64,000 nucleotides of DNA. It comes from Brasenia schreberi. Taxonomy: Eukaryota > Streptophyta > Magnoliopsida > Nymphaeales > Cabombaceae. Location: positions 15,305,501-15,369,500 of the forward strand of contig JAYKKT010000079.1 of assembly GCA_036023115.1 (NCBI GenBank), written 5' to 3'. Below, one piece after another: positions 1-9,262 of the stretch (within the stretch, counting starts at the first letter, position 1; each line of letters opens with the position of its first letter). Below the pieces are notes generated by a model. That model was not told the DNA's origin. It did not search any database and saw only the letters and a program-made list of their open reading frames with translations. The position numbers and the translations under genes are program-made.

Positions 1-232
1 ACTCTTATAAGTAATTAAATGTTCATCTCGTTTTTTGAAGATTGTATTGACTATAAAGAGATCAAATGACATAGCAAAATTTAAAATCTCCCTACCTTCC
101 TCGTTTATATCCCCATAACCAAAGTTTCCATGAATCCCTTGATATCCTAATGCCTCTTTACCGACATGTCCATTTAAATCTCCTCCTAAACAAATCATCT
201 CCCTTTGTGGAATCTTTTGAAACACCTTATCT
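1..232 (-). mobile_element. RTE-type LINE fragment, endonuclease region, 5'-truncated
   Basis: Read line by line, bases 1-232 are identical to 19552-19783 inside the full-length RTE LINE of this window, so this is a minus-strand piece of the endonuclease part of that element (including the segment encoding the GGDLNGHVG motif). The identity stops abruptly at 232, where copia sequence begins. The element's 5' side faces right, so this is a 5'-truncated insertion into the copia element, as expected for target-primed reverse transcription. Its 3' part runs off the left edge. Complete identity over 232 bp suggests recent activity of the family. Confidence 0.9.
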
Positions 233-1650
233 CCAGTTGATAACCCCCTTTGTAGTCTACCATGACCAAAGATTTTCCTCGTCTCCAGATCCTGAAATAC
301 ACATCCAGTAGAATCAAATGTTACTCTACAGTTCATAGTACGAGTTAATGCACTGACTAAAAGTAAGTTTATGTGAAAACAAGGAACATGATAGACTGAT
401 TTTAAAGATGAAAAACATATGGGTACACTTCTCTGTCAAACCATATAAGTATTAGATCCATCTGCCAGCTTAATAGGTTCCTGGTTTTTTAGTGATACGT
501 ATTATGAAAAATAGGATAAGTCTCCCACCATATGATCTGTAGCCCCTGAATCAATAATCAAAGTTCTAGAATTAGAGGGAGAGAAATTATTACCCTGCAC
601 TGTATGAGTTGCTTGAACTGCTGTAGCCTGTGATAAATGAGAAGATGATGATTGAGAGTTTTCTTATAGTTTTGATTCCAGTCCTTCTATCCTTTTGATG
701 ATCTCTTGAATACCCTCTGAATTAGAAGTGGGAATTTCTGCAGAGTTAGCTGAGGAGTTTCGATTTCTAGTAAAATCAAGTCTTCCATTTAATTCCCAAC
801 AGTATTCTTTAGTATGTCTCGTTTCTCCACAATGAGAGCATACAAGTTTATCTTTATCATTATAATTAAATCTTTCTCGTCCACGTCCTCTATTGTTTTG
901 TCCACCTCTGCCACGATAATAAGTGTTGTCTTTTCGTGTTTGAAGAGCATGTTGATCTGTAATTGAAATACTGTCTCTCTCAAGGTTTCTACGATCTTCT
1001 TCTCTGATTAATAAAGAATAGACAGTACCAAGTGACGGGAGTTCTTCTCTGCCGAGAATATTCAGTTTTATAGACTTAAATTCTGAGTTAACACCCCACA
1101 GTAAATCAAAAACTTTTTTCTTTTCAATTTCTGCATTTCTTTAAATGTAACAAGTGGAGCACTTTATATTGGTAAAATATAAAAGTTCATCCCAGAGTCC
1201 TCGTATATCAACATAGTACTCACTGATAGTTCACGTGCCTTGTTTACATTTTATGATCCTTTCCAGTATTTCATATTCCTTTGCAACATTTTTCTTTCGA
1301 GAATATGGTTCTGAGACAGCACACCAAATCTCATGAGCAGATTCAAGAAACATAAAGGTCTTCACAATGGGTGGAATCATCGACTGTAATAACCAGGATG
1401 ATATTAAAGCATCATCTCTTCCCCAGGTAGGATAATGTGCATCATGAGCCTCTGCAATTGGTATCTGACCCATTAGATGTGCCTATCTCTCTCTTGCTAT
1501 AATAGCGAGTTCTACTGATCTAGACCATTCCAAATAGTTTATGTCATCTAACTTAGTATATGTAATCTAAAAATTTTCTGGTTTTCCCAATGAATAGGAA
1601 GATTCACCTGTATGAAAGGAATTGTCAATTCCTTTCCCTTTGCCAGCCAT
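233..1650 (-). pseudogene. copia gag-protease relic
   Basis: A start is visible at 1650 (minus), followed by a UBN2/DUF4219-like gag sequence with frame breaks. The longest open pieces are 1473-1231 and 983-789. The second region runs into a zinc knuckle (CSHCGETRHTKEYCW), then further left (about 560-515) the retroviral-type aspartic protease signature DSGATDHMVGD, and finally a GAG-pre-integrase-like stretch ending at 233. In a live element this polyprotein forms the particle and processes itself. Here stops and frameshifts make it inactive. Confidence 0.8.
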
Positions 1651-2316
1651 TAGTCAAAAAAAAAATATTATAATGGAGTTTATCTGATTTGGTCTGTTGA
1701 ATCAATAATGTGTCTTCTGATAGTTCAGATCTGCCCCTTTTTTCGAATAATATAGTCACAAGAATTCTTGACTTTATTTCTTCACAATTTTAAATAAACT
1801 GACACACAGAGAATCTGCCACTTCAATGAGAATCGTCCATATATGAGAAGAAGAATCGACAACAACCAATCTGAATTCTTACGCCAATCACAACCTTGAA
1901 GTGTCATGAATCAATGAGGATCGAAATAATCGGAGCGTTGGATCTGAACAATGGACAACAACAATCACAATCAATCACCAATGAGTCTGAAATCAAGCCG
2001 ATCAGATTTGTTATGAATTAATCTGAACTTTGCATATTTTTCCTTTATAAGAAACAGATCTTTCACTGATTAGATCTGCCACGAATCCAAGAATTTCTGT
2101 CTCGGCAACACGTCTTCAACTGATTCAAGGATAAAACTGAACCAGATCTGTCGTAAATCCAAATAAATTTGTCACAGCAACACATCTTCAATTGATTAAA
2201 AAAACTGAACGAATTTTTGAAGGAATCTGCCAATCGAATTTCTTCTGAAGCAAACATAAATAGAATGAGTTTCAATGATTTTCTTCATTGAACGTCATTA
2301 AAATAAACGCCATATA

Positions 2317-2329
2317 GGCTATGATACCA
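2317..2329 (-). promoter_or_regulatory. copia primer-binding site (initiator Met tRNA)
   Basis: The minus strand reads TGGTATCATAGCC directly after the LTR and a 3-nt spacer. This is the usual plant Ty1-copia primer-binding site, complementary to the 3' end of initiator methionine tRNA, with one change from the common TGGTATCAGAGC form. Confidence 0.8.
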
Positions 2330-2332
2330 TAT

Positions 2333-2599
2333 TGCAGAAAATCAGCACTTTATTTATTTGAATCAAAGGAAAAACTTACAGAACATGGTTGACCGTATCA
2401 GAAAAGGGTTGCAGCCGATATCCACTGATTCCCAGTTACTCACGATTTTGACCTAATCACCTATTTATAATGCTTATAAGTTGAATGACTAAAATGCCCC
2501 TAACTAACCTTATCTACAACTAAATGGACCTGGACCCATAACAGACATAATACATGACCCGTGAACCCATTACAAGACACATGATGGACTTGTTTAACA
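2333..2599 (-). repeat. copia 5' LTR
   Basis: On the minus strand the block begins TGTTAAACAAG at 2599 and ends TTTCTGCA at 2333 (267 bp), the TG...CA form of LTRs. Its right edge coincides exactly with the point where LINE homology starts (2600). Its left edge is three bases from the primer-binding site. Confidence 0.75.
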
Positions 2600-2995
2600 A
2601 AGTTAATGAGTCATACTATGAAATTGTGGGAAAGAATTATCGAACATAGGTTAAAAGAAGTATCGAGTACAATATACAACCAATTTGGATCATGTCAAGC
2701 AGATCTACTATTGAAGCGATTCACCTTTTGAGACATCTTATGGAACATTTAAGAGCAAAAAAAAAAGACCTTCATATGATATTTATTGATCTACAAAAAA
2801 CTTTTGATAGGATACTAAGAGATGTTATTTGGAGAACCTTAGAAAAAAGAAGTATCACATTGACATACATAAACCTTATAAGAGACATGTACAATGGTGC
2901 AAAAACATTTTTAAAGACTCATGAAGGAACAACATACTTTTTTGAAGTTAAAATTGGGTTACATCAACAATCAACTTTAAGTCCATACTTATTTA
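2600..2995 (+). mobile_element. RTE LINE fragment, reverse transcriptase part (left of hAT insertion)
   Basis: Plus-strand copy of the RTE reverse transcriptase. It starts inside the sequence matching [13 protein letters not shown] of the full-length copy and continues through the STIEAIHLL region (open from 2692) to SPYLF, with a frameshift and substitutions such as FIDLQKTFDRI for [11 protein letters not shown]. The sequence resumes at 8485 after the hAT element; its left part was separated by the copia insertion. Bases 2988-2995 are also the left copy of the hAT target duplication. Confidence 0.88.
2988..2995 (+). repeat. target-site duplication, left copy (CTTATTTA)
   Basis: The same eight bases occur at 8485-8492, flanking the hAT element. 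In uninterrupted LINE copies this octamer is present once, between the SPYLF and IMVMDEL codons. Confidence 0.93.
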
Positions 2996-3210
2996 CTATG
3001 TAGCATGGGTACGCCTATTTGGGCGTCGTACCCGTACCCGGTACGTACCGGGTACGGGTACGTGTATGGGTACTATGGATACGTACCCATACACATTTTA
3101 ACGTACCGGTATGCCAATACGTATTTCGGTACGCGTACCTAAAATGGGTACGCCACGTACCGGTACCCGGTACGTGGATGGACCGGATTCGGGTCAACTG
3201 ACCCGAATCC
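2996..3210 (+). repeat. hAT left TIR and subterminal GTACC/GGTAC array plus palindrome
   Basis: After the TIR, some 170 bases are built from GGTAC, GTACC and GTACG words on both strands (for example around 3030-3075 and 3145-3175), matched by 8395-8484 at the other end. In hAT elements such subterminal repeats bind transposase. At 3185-3210 lies a near-perfect palindrome, GGATTCGGGTCA and its complement with a 2-base centre. Confidence 0.8.
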
Positions 3211-3221
3211 AATCAAAAAAA

Positions 3222-3420
3222 AAAAAAAGAAAACCCTAACGTACCTCGAGTCTGGATTCTTCCCCTGGCTCTCTCTCTCTCTCTCTCCCCTTCCGTCCTT
3301 CGTCTCGCAGCTTCGTTCGTCTCAGGCCAACCGCCGATCAGTGCGATCACCGACCGCCGGCCACCGTCGACATCCCTACCCTAGCCTTAACTCTTCCATT
3401 CTTCTTGGCCGCCAGATTAA
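3222..3420 (+). promoter_or_regulatory. promoter-like block with telo-box and pyrimidine patch
   Basis: After an A-tract comes AAAACCCTAAC (about 3229-3240), the plant telo-box motif common in promoters of translation and growth genes. It is followed by a CT-rich Y-patch (3270-3300) and a GC-rich stretch unlike the AT-rich surroundings. This looks like a core promoter and 5' UTR, probably brought in together with the ELP4 exon at 4258. No clear TATA box was seen. Confidence 0.45.
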
Positions 3421-4156
3421 CTGCGTGTGTGTGCATCTGCTGTGATAGACTCTCGTTGTGAGTGTTAGTTATAATTTATTAGTCTGACTCCCTGTGTTGA
3501 ATATAAATTGAATTCATTCTTGGGCAATTTGAATGGAGTATCGTTTGTTTCCATTTAACGTGGATATTTTGCTGTTCGCTTGTATAAGAATCTCGCGGTT
3601 ACCATATACGGTGAGCGGAAACACAGGTTTATAGAAAATGATCCTACTCACTTGAAACTATCAATTCATTTACTTGCTGACCTAGATGATTATGTTTATC
3701 TTTATTTTGAGTGATTGATGAAAGCTAAACTCTTACTGGTAGTGTGTTTTGTTTGGAGAAAGCTAATGTTAGTTTTCTTTTCTTTCACGGAAATTCTATC
3801 GTTGCTTGTATTCTGGCTCTGCTTGTAATTCAACTTCATGGGATTTGGGCACTTGGTGAAATGCTTGAAGAGAGAATATATTGTTATGTCTGTTCTGGAT
3901 ATTGGGGACAGAGGCATGTGATCGATGAAGTGCTTGTTTCCTATGAAATGCTGAATGCTAATGGTTTCAATCATTTATTTTTCTATGCTCATTTTCTGGA
4001 GGTTAAACAGCTTATAAATTGTTGATGTCTGATTGTTTCACATGTCAAATACCGAACACATGTCGCAATGCCTTGTTCATGTCCAGGACAAAATTATTCT
4101 TTTTAGCTAGCTCTGTTTTTATGTATGTCTTAAGTTAATTCTTTAATAATTACAGA

Positions 4157-4392
4157 ACCGAGGAAGCTTCTGGTGAGATAGGTAGGAGTGACTACTGAAT
4201 CAACGAAGAGCAGTAGCAATCAACTAGTTGTTGGGGTTTCATAAAGAAGACAGTAAGATGGCCATAAAGAACAAGAGCTCCTTCTCAAGGAACCCCTCAA
4301 ACACCATCTATCCTCCTCCCCCTGGTGTGAAGCCAGGACCAAATGGCACATTCTTAGTCTCCACTGGGATTTTCCATCTTGACAATATCCTC
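4157..4392 (+). pseudogene. ELP4: captured 5' end of Elongator subunit 4 gene (ELP4), first coding exon
   Basis: A start at 4258 opens an N-terminus with SSFSRN, then PGVKPGPNGT, then STGI and LDNIL. This is the order and spacing of the N-terminus of plant ELP4 (ELONGATA1 in Arabidopsis), a subunit of the Elongator ring that modifies wobble uridines in tRNA. An acceptor-like ATTACAG ends at 4156, so a 5' UTR intron appears to be included. After LDNIL the expected glycine-rich P-loop-like region is absent and the frame runs into AT-rich sequence, stopping at 4422. About 45 residues are therefore present. It lies on the same strand as and upstream of the transposase, inside the hAT boundaries, which indicates capture of host gene sequence. 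Family assignment rests on remembered motifs. Confidence 0.7.
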
Positions 4393-4586
4393 TCTACGTT
4401 ATTTTATTTATTGGTCAAATAGGATATATGCTGCATACCCTATCTTTTTGTTCCTTCTCATTTGTTTGTTGTCTGTTCTTACTCGGTTTTTCCACAAATT
4501 CGTGCTATTTGATGTGATCCCTTGTCAAAAGGAGGTCACTTGCTTCACTTCTTCCTTAAAATTGGGTTCAAAGATATTGGGTGGTG

Positions 4587-4841
4587 TGTGATATATTCAG
4601 GTGGAAATGGGGATGGGGCTCATTTCGTATTGAAACATTGAATTGAAGCCTTCAACAAAGTGGTTTATGTGTATGCCACTTTTATTCACTGTGTGTGCAC
4701 GCTACATTGGTTATATGTGTGCACTGTGCAGCAATCCTGTTATGTGTGTGTGCATCTTTACTCACTGTGTGTGCATTGTTTCTACTGTGATATATTCAGG
4801 TGGAAATGGGGCTCATTTCGTATTGAAACATTGAATTGAAG
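4587..4841 (+). repeat. direct repeats in the 5' intron of the hAT transposase
   Basis: About 54 bases beginning TGATATATTCAGGTGGAAATGG and including CTCATTTCGTATTGAAACATTG occur at 4587-4649 and again at 4788-4841. A second word containing TGTGTGCACTGTGCAGCAATCC occurs near 4711 and near 5052. No coding sense was seen between 4423 and 5308, which reads as intron. Confidence 0.6.
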
Positions 4842-5308
4842 GCATGCCGACATGTTTCATGTTTGTGACATTATGTGGTTTATGTACACTTACAAGTTAC
4901 AACGTTATGTGGTTTATGTGAAATAGTTGTCACTTGTCAATGGAATCGGATATATACACTTACAATGTGGTTGCTGTGATATGGGAGTAATCCTGTTATA
5001 TGTGAGTAAGAGAGCTCAAATGCAATGTTGCAGAACAATGAAGCACTGTTATATGTGTGCACTGTGCAGCAATCCTGTTAACAGTAGCAATCCTGTTATG
5101 TGTGTGTGCATCTTTACTTATTGTTATTCGTATGTCCTTGTGCTATAGTAAAGAGTCATTCTTACTTCTTAGAGTGTTGTCCTTGTATTGTAAAAGCAAT
5201 CCTGTTAACAGAACAATACACATGATGTTAACCTTTCAACATAGTGTTCAATTATCAATTTATCATAGTAAAGATACCCAATGACACCCTCATTTTGTTT
5301 ATTTTTAG

Positions 5309-7565
5309 ATGTCTAATATGTCTGCTACTGGTAGTACTTCGTCTGCTTCAATCACTAGTAAATTTGTATTTGGAAAACCAGAAAAAGGTTGCCCGCTTTG
5401 GGCATATGTGTCATTGTTACAAAACAAAAAGGCAGGAGGTGGAAATGCAAGTTGGCGGTGTAACTACTGTGGTTTAACTTATAAAGGTTCATATTTTAGA
5501 GTGAAGTGTCACTTATTAAAGGAAAAAGGAAATGGCATAGTTGTTTGTTCGGGTGTTACTGATCAATATCTTTCAGAGATGATACAAATTGAGAGAGAAG
5601 CACATGAAAAATCTAGACAATTACAAGTTTCCTTACCTACTGGAACTACAAGTTTGAATCCACCTACACTTGAATCATTTGATGGAAGTAAAAGAAAAAG
5701 ATTAGGTGAAAGCCAATTGGCAAAAGCATTTAACAATGAAGCAAGAGATCACTTGACATGTGAAATAGCAAGATTATTTTACTCTGCAGGTTTGCCTTTT
5801 AATGTAGCTAGAAACCCTTATTATGTTAGTGCATTCAAATATGCTTCTAACACCTCAATTTCGGGTTTTACTCCACCTAGTTACAATGCAATCAGGACTA
5901 CACTATTACAGAAAGAGAAAGTTCATTTGATGAGATTGCTTCAACCTATCAAAGATACTTGGCCAGAAAAGGGAGTAAGCATAGTTACAGATGGGTGGAC
6001 TGATGTACAAAGAAGACCTTTGATTAACTTTATGGCTATTTCAGATACAGGCCCTATGTTTTTAAGGTCTATTGATTGCTCTGGTGAGGTGAAAGATAAA
6101 AACTTTATTGCGGATGAAATTATGAAAGTTATTAATGAGGTTGGATCTCAAAATGTTGTGCAAGTTATAACAGATAATGCACCTGTTTGTAGAGCAGCTG
6201 GGATGATTATTGAATCAGTTTATCCTAATGTTTTTTGGACACCATGTGTAGTGCACACCTTGAACCTTGCTTTGAAGAATATTTGTCAGCCTAAGAACTC
6301 CATAAATAATGAAATTCCTTATAATGAATGTTATTGGATAACTGATGTCGCTGATGATGCCATTGCTATTAAAAACTTTATCATGAATCATTCTATGAGG
6401 TTAGCAATGTATAACCAGTTTGTGCATCTAAAGTTACTTGCTGTTGCTGAAACAAGATTTGCTTCGACGATTATTATGTTAAAAAGGATAAGAACCATCA
6501 AGCATGATCTTCAAAGAATGGTTATCAGTGACCAATGGTCTCATTATAGAGATGATGATGTTTTAAAGGCTGCAGTTGTGAAAGATATGATCTTGAATGA
6601 TATTTGGTGGGATAAAATTGATTATATTTTAAACTTTACAAAGCCTATTTATGATATGCTTCGACTATGTGATACTGATAAGTCAGTCCTTCATTTGGTT
6701 TATGAGAAATGGGACTCTATGATCGAGCAAGTAAAGGCAGTTATTTATCAGCATGAAGGCAAAGAGTTGAATGAATATTCCACCTTCTACAAAGTAGTAT
6801 ATGATATTCTCATTGATAGATGGACCAAAAGTTACACACCACTTCATTGTTTGGCGCATTCTCTAAATCTGAGGTAAACTCTTTTAAGTTTTACGATTTA
6901 AATAACTTTATTTCTGTTCTTATTATGTTGATACTTGATATATTTGTTTTCTATTTTGTAGGTATTATACAAGGCAATGGATTGAAGAAGTTCCTAATAG
7001 AATTCCCCCACATAAAGATAATGAAATTTGTGAAGGAAGGAATAAATGTCTGCGAAGGTTCTTTCAAGATCCAAAAGAAAGGCTAGAAGTTACAAAAGAA
7101 TTTGTGAAATTCTCAAGCAATGAAGAACTTGGACAATTTGATTGTTTAGAAAATAGATGGAGTTTATCTCCAAAAGAATGGTGGGTTATGCATGGGTCAT
7201 CAATTCCTAAGCTTCAAACGATCGCTTTAAAGCTTCTTTCGCAACCATGCTCATCTTCATGTTGTGAAAGAAATTGGAGCACATATTCATTCATCCATTC
7301 TTATAGAAGAAATAAGTTAAAGCCTCAAAGAAGTGAAGATTTGGTTTTTGTTCATACAAACCTTCGTCTTCTTTCAAGAAAGAGTAAGGATTACGTGCAA
7401 GGTGAAACAAAAATGTGGGATGTTGGTGGAGATGATTGGGATCCATTGGATGGAGCCGGAATTCTTGAAGTTGCATCATTGTCTCTTGATGAACCAAATA
7501 TGGAAGCAGTCCTTTTTACAGATGATAGTGAAGGAAATACTGAAATCGAGACTGTTGGAGTTTGA
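5309..7565 (+). CDS. hAT transposase (BED zinc finger, DUF659, hAT dimerisation), two exons
   Basis: Exons 5309-6873 and 6962-7565 join in frame across an 88-bp GT-AG intron and give 722 residues with no stop. The ATG follows an acceptor (TTTTTAG) directly, so at least one noncoding exon lies upstream. An N-terminal BED-type zinc finger has C51, C54, H68 and C80. DUF659 begins near residue 205. The RNase H-like DDE core shows D228 (VTDGWTD), D289 (VITDNAP) and E624 (CCERNW), with the family's CxxH motif in WTPCVVH between them. The C-terminal hAT dimerisation region spans about 595-650, followed by an acidic tail. The protein would bind the element ends in the nucleus and cut and paste the element. 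Because frame, intron and catalytic residues are all kept, it may be active. Its expression cannot be judged here. Confidence 0.9.
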
Positions 7566-8183
7566 AACAAAATGTATTTAGATTCAAAATATTGTGCTTA
7601 GAATATGAATTTTGATACAAACTCGTAACTTTTTTGTGTTGATATGCTTCTTGTAATATTTTGTTCGAAATTGGAATGATATTGTTTCATAATTCATTGT
7701 ATGATTGTATCCAAGTTTGTATTTGTTTGTTTGTTCATGAACTATTTAATACGAGTTTGTTGTGAGTTTATGTAATACGTAGGAAGATTGCACTACGAAG
7801 TACGAGTTTAAAACAGGTATGCCATATCATAATCACTTTCATTTTATTATACCTTTTTCATTGATTTTGAGCTAACTTCATGAAAATCATTCAGATATTA
7901 AGATGGATGTGCAAGATATGCATAACTTTAAATCTGCTTCATTTGATGTTGACATGCTGTGATTGACAAAGGTCTATCTATCTCTTCATTAATTCTTTTT
8001 GTATATGTTGGTCTTGCTTATATGTTGTTGACTTCATTATTCTGATTTATGATATTTTTGAAATGATGCTTCTTCAGGAGGAACTCTTGATTCTCTTATG
8101 GGAAGCACTGCAACCCCAATGACGGAGATCGCCTTTTATGTTGGTTTCAGATCTTTTCTTGCAAATTCAATTGACGACTTCTG
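7566..8183 (+). other. 3' region of hAT with exon-like segments
   Basis: Downstream of the stop, three short segments look spliced. One ends before GTATGCC at about 7816. One runs from an ATTCAG acceptor (about 7894) to AAAG before GTCTATC (about 7972). One runs from CTTCTTCAG (about 8079) to CTTCTG before GTATGTG (about 8183). The last is open in one frame over about 36 codons (contains MGSTATPMTEIAFYVGF), which I do not recognise. They could be 3' UTR exons of the transposase or further captured host exons. Confidence 0.3.
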
Positions 8184-8281
8184 GTATGTGTTTGTTGTTT
8201 AATTGTTCTTACTTTGAAGAAGAATATAAATGTCATTCTCATAGTCATAGTTAGAATAAAATTATTCACAAAACACTAGAA

Positions 8282-8385
8282 TGCTCTTTAAAATATAGAA
8301 TGCTCTTTAAAATATAGAATGCTCTATATAATTGTGTGTATATATATATATATATTTATTTATTTATTTATTTATTTATTTTTTA
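8282..8385 (+). repeat. short tandem repeats near the hAT right end
   Basis: AATGCTCTTTAAAATATAG occurs twice in tandem from about 8280, followed by a degenerate third copy, then (TA)n and (TTTA)n to about 8380. Confidence 0.7.
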
Positions 8386-8394
8386 ATACTGCCG

Positions 8395-8484
8395 TACCCG
8401 TACCTTAGTTTTTTAGAAAATTGCGTACCCCGTACCCGTACCCGTACCGGGTACCGGTACCGTACCCGTATCCATGCAACATAG
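8395..8484 (+). repeat. hAT right TIR and subterminal GTACC array
   Basis: Repeated CCCGTACC and GGTACC words lead into ATCCATGCAACATAG, the right terminal inverted repeat, which ends exactly at the second CTTATTTA. Confidence 0.88.
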
Positions 8485-9205
8485 CTTATTTATAATGGTG
8501 ATTCATGAGTTAACAAAACATATTCAAGATCAAGTACCTTGGTGTATGTTATTTGCATATGACATTGTGTTAGTGGAGGAGTATAAAGAAAAAGTTAATA
8601 GAAAATCAGAACAGTGGAGAGAAACATTAGAAAGTAAAGGCTTCTGACTAAGTAGAACAAAGACAAAATATATATAATGTAAGTTTGATCATTTGGTTAC
8701 TTCAGAGGACATAGAAATTAAAATTGGCACACATTGCATCTCCCAAAAAGAAAGTTTAAATACCTAGGATCAATTTTTCATAGTGATGAAAGAATTGATG
8801 GAGATGGTATGCATAGAATTATCAAGTTGTACAAAGATGTACAAAGATGTTTGTGGCAGAAATGAAGATGTTGAGATGGATGAGTGGTCATAGACCATAT
8901 AAATAATGAGGTTATTAGAAACAAATTGGGAGTAGCATCAATAGAAGATAAAATGAGAGAATATTGTTTAAGATGGTTTGGACATATAGAAAGAAGATCA
9001 AAAGAAGTGCTTGTAAGAAGGTATGAAAAACTAGATTTTGAAAGTATTAAAAGAGGTAGAGGACAACCAGTGTTGGAAAGAAACAATAAAGAATGATTTA
9101 GCTTATGTTAAGTTAACTGCTAACATGGCACGTGATAGGGCTCTATGGAAACAAAGAATCCATGTAGTTGACCCCGTCTAGTATGGAAAAAGGCTTAGTT
9201 GTTCT
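8485..9205 (+). mobile_element. RTE LINE fragment, RT 3' part and tail (right of hAT insertion)
   Basis: Continues the LINE broken at 2995, encoding the segments matching [21 protein letters not shown] (here FAYD, so the catalytic aspartate pair is damaged), KTEYM and HRINAG. An internal deletion near 8820 then joins to the segment matching [13 protein letters not shown]. The C-terminal part (8884-9096) is open but mutated. It ends with the family 3' tail GTCTAGTATGG...GGCTTAGTTGTT at 9175-9205. Confidence 0.85.
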
Positions 9206-9262
9206 TATTGTTGTAGAATCCATGGTAAGTCCGACAAAGTTTTACGCTGGTTGTCAGAAGCC
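9206..9262 (-). repeat. RTE 5'-UTR-like snippet
   Basis: About 50 bases containing CCGACAAAGTTTTACGCTGG and AAGCCTAACAC match 20436-20478, the 5' UTR of the full-length minus-strand LINE, in the same orientation as that element. It follows the tail of the plus-strand LINE, so it is a separate LINE/SINE end or a rearranged piece. Confidence 0.6.

Larger units (their letters stand above)
233..2599 (-). mobile_element. Ty1-copia retrotransposon, 5' half (LTR, PBS, gag, protease)
   Basis: Read on the minus strand, from right to left, there is a 5' LTR (2599-2333), a primer-binding site, a long untranslated leader, a gag relic, a CCHC knuckle and an aspartic protease motif. The pol genes would continue to the left, beyond the LINE insertion at 1-232 and the window edge. 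On the right, the LTR abuts a plus-strand LINE fragment at 2600, so this copia inserted into that LINE. The target duplication cannot be checked because the other LTR is outside the window. Confidence 0.88.
2996..8484 (+). mobile_element. complete hAT transposon (5489 bp) with BED/DUF659 transposase
   Basis: The element is bounded by a perfect 8-bp duplication CTTATTTA and by terminal inverted repeats. The left end reads CTATGTAGCATGGGTACG and the right end, on the other strand, CTATGTTGCATGGATACG (16 of 18 match). Both ends continue into arrays of GTACC/GGTAC words. Inside are, in order, a promoter-like block, an apparent captured ELP4 first exon, long introns with local repeats, and a two-exon transposase. 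The insertion splits an RTE LINE whose reading resumes exactly after the second target copy. Eight-base target duplications, the TIR form and the transposase class all identify the hAT superfamily. Confidence 0.95.

Noticed and set aside
3015..3212. Open frames on both strands across the hAT left end (valine/arginine/tyrosine-rich peptides)
   Set aside because: They are translations of the GTACC/GGTAC repeat array. There is no start context or homology.
3744..4025. 93-codon open frame upstream of the ELP4-like exon
   Set aside because: It lies between a promoter-like block and an acceptor at 4156, reads as low-complexity hydrophobic sequence, and is best explained as a 5' UTR intron.
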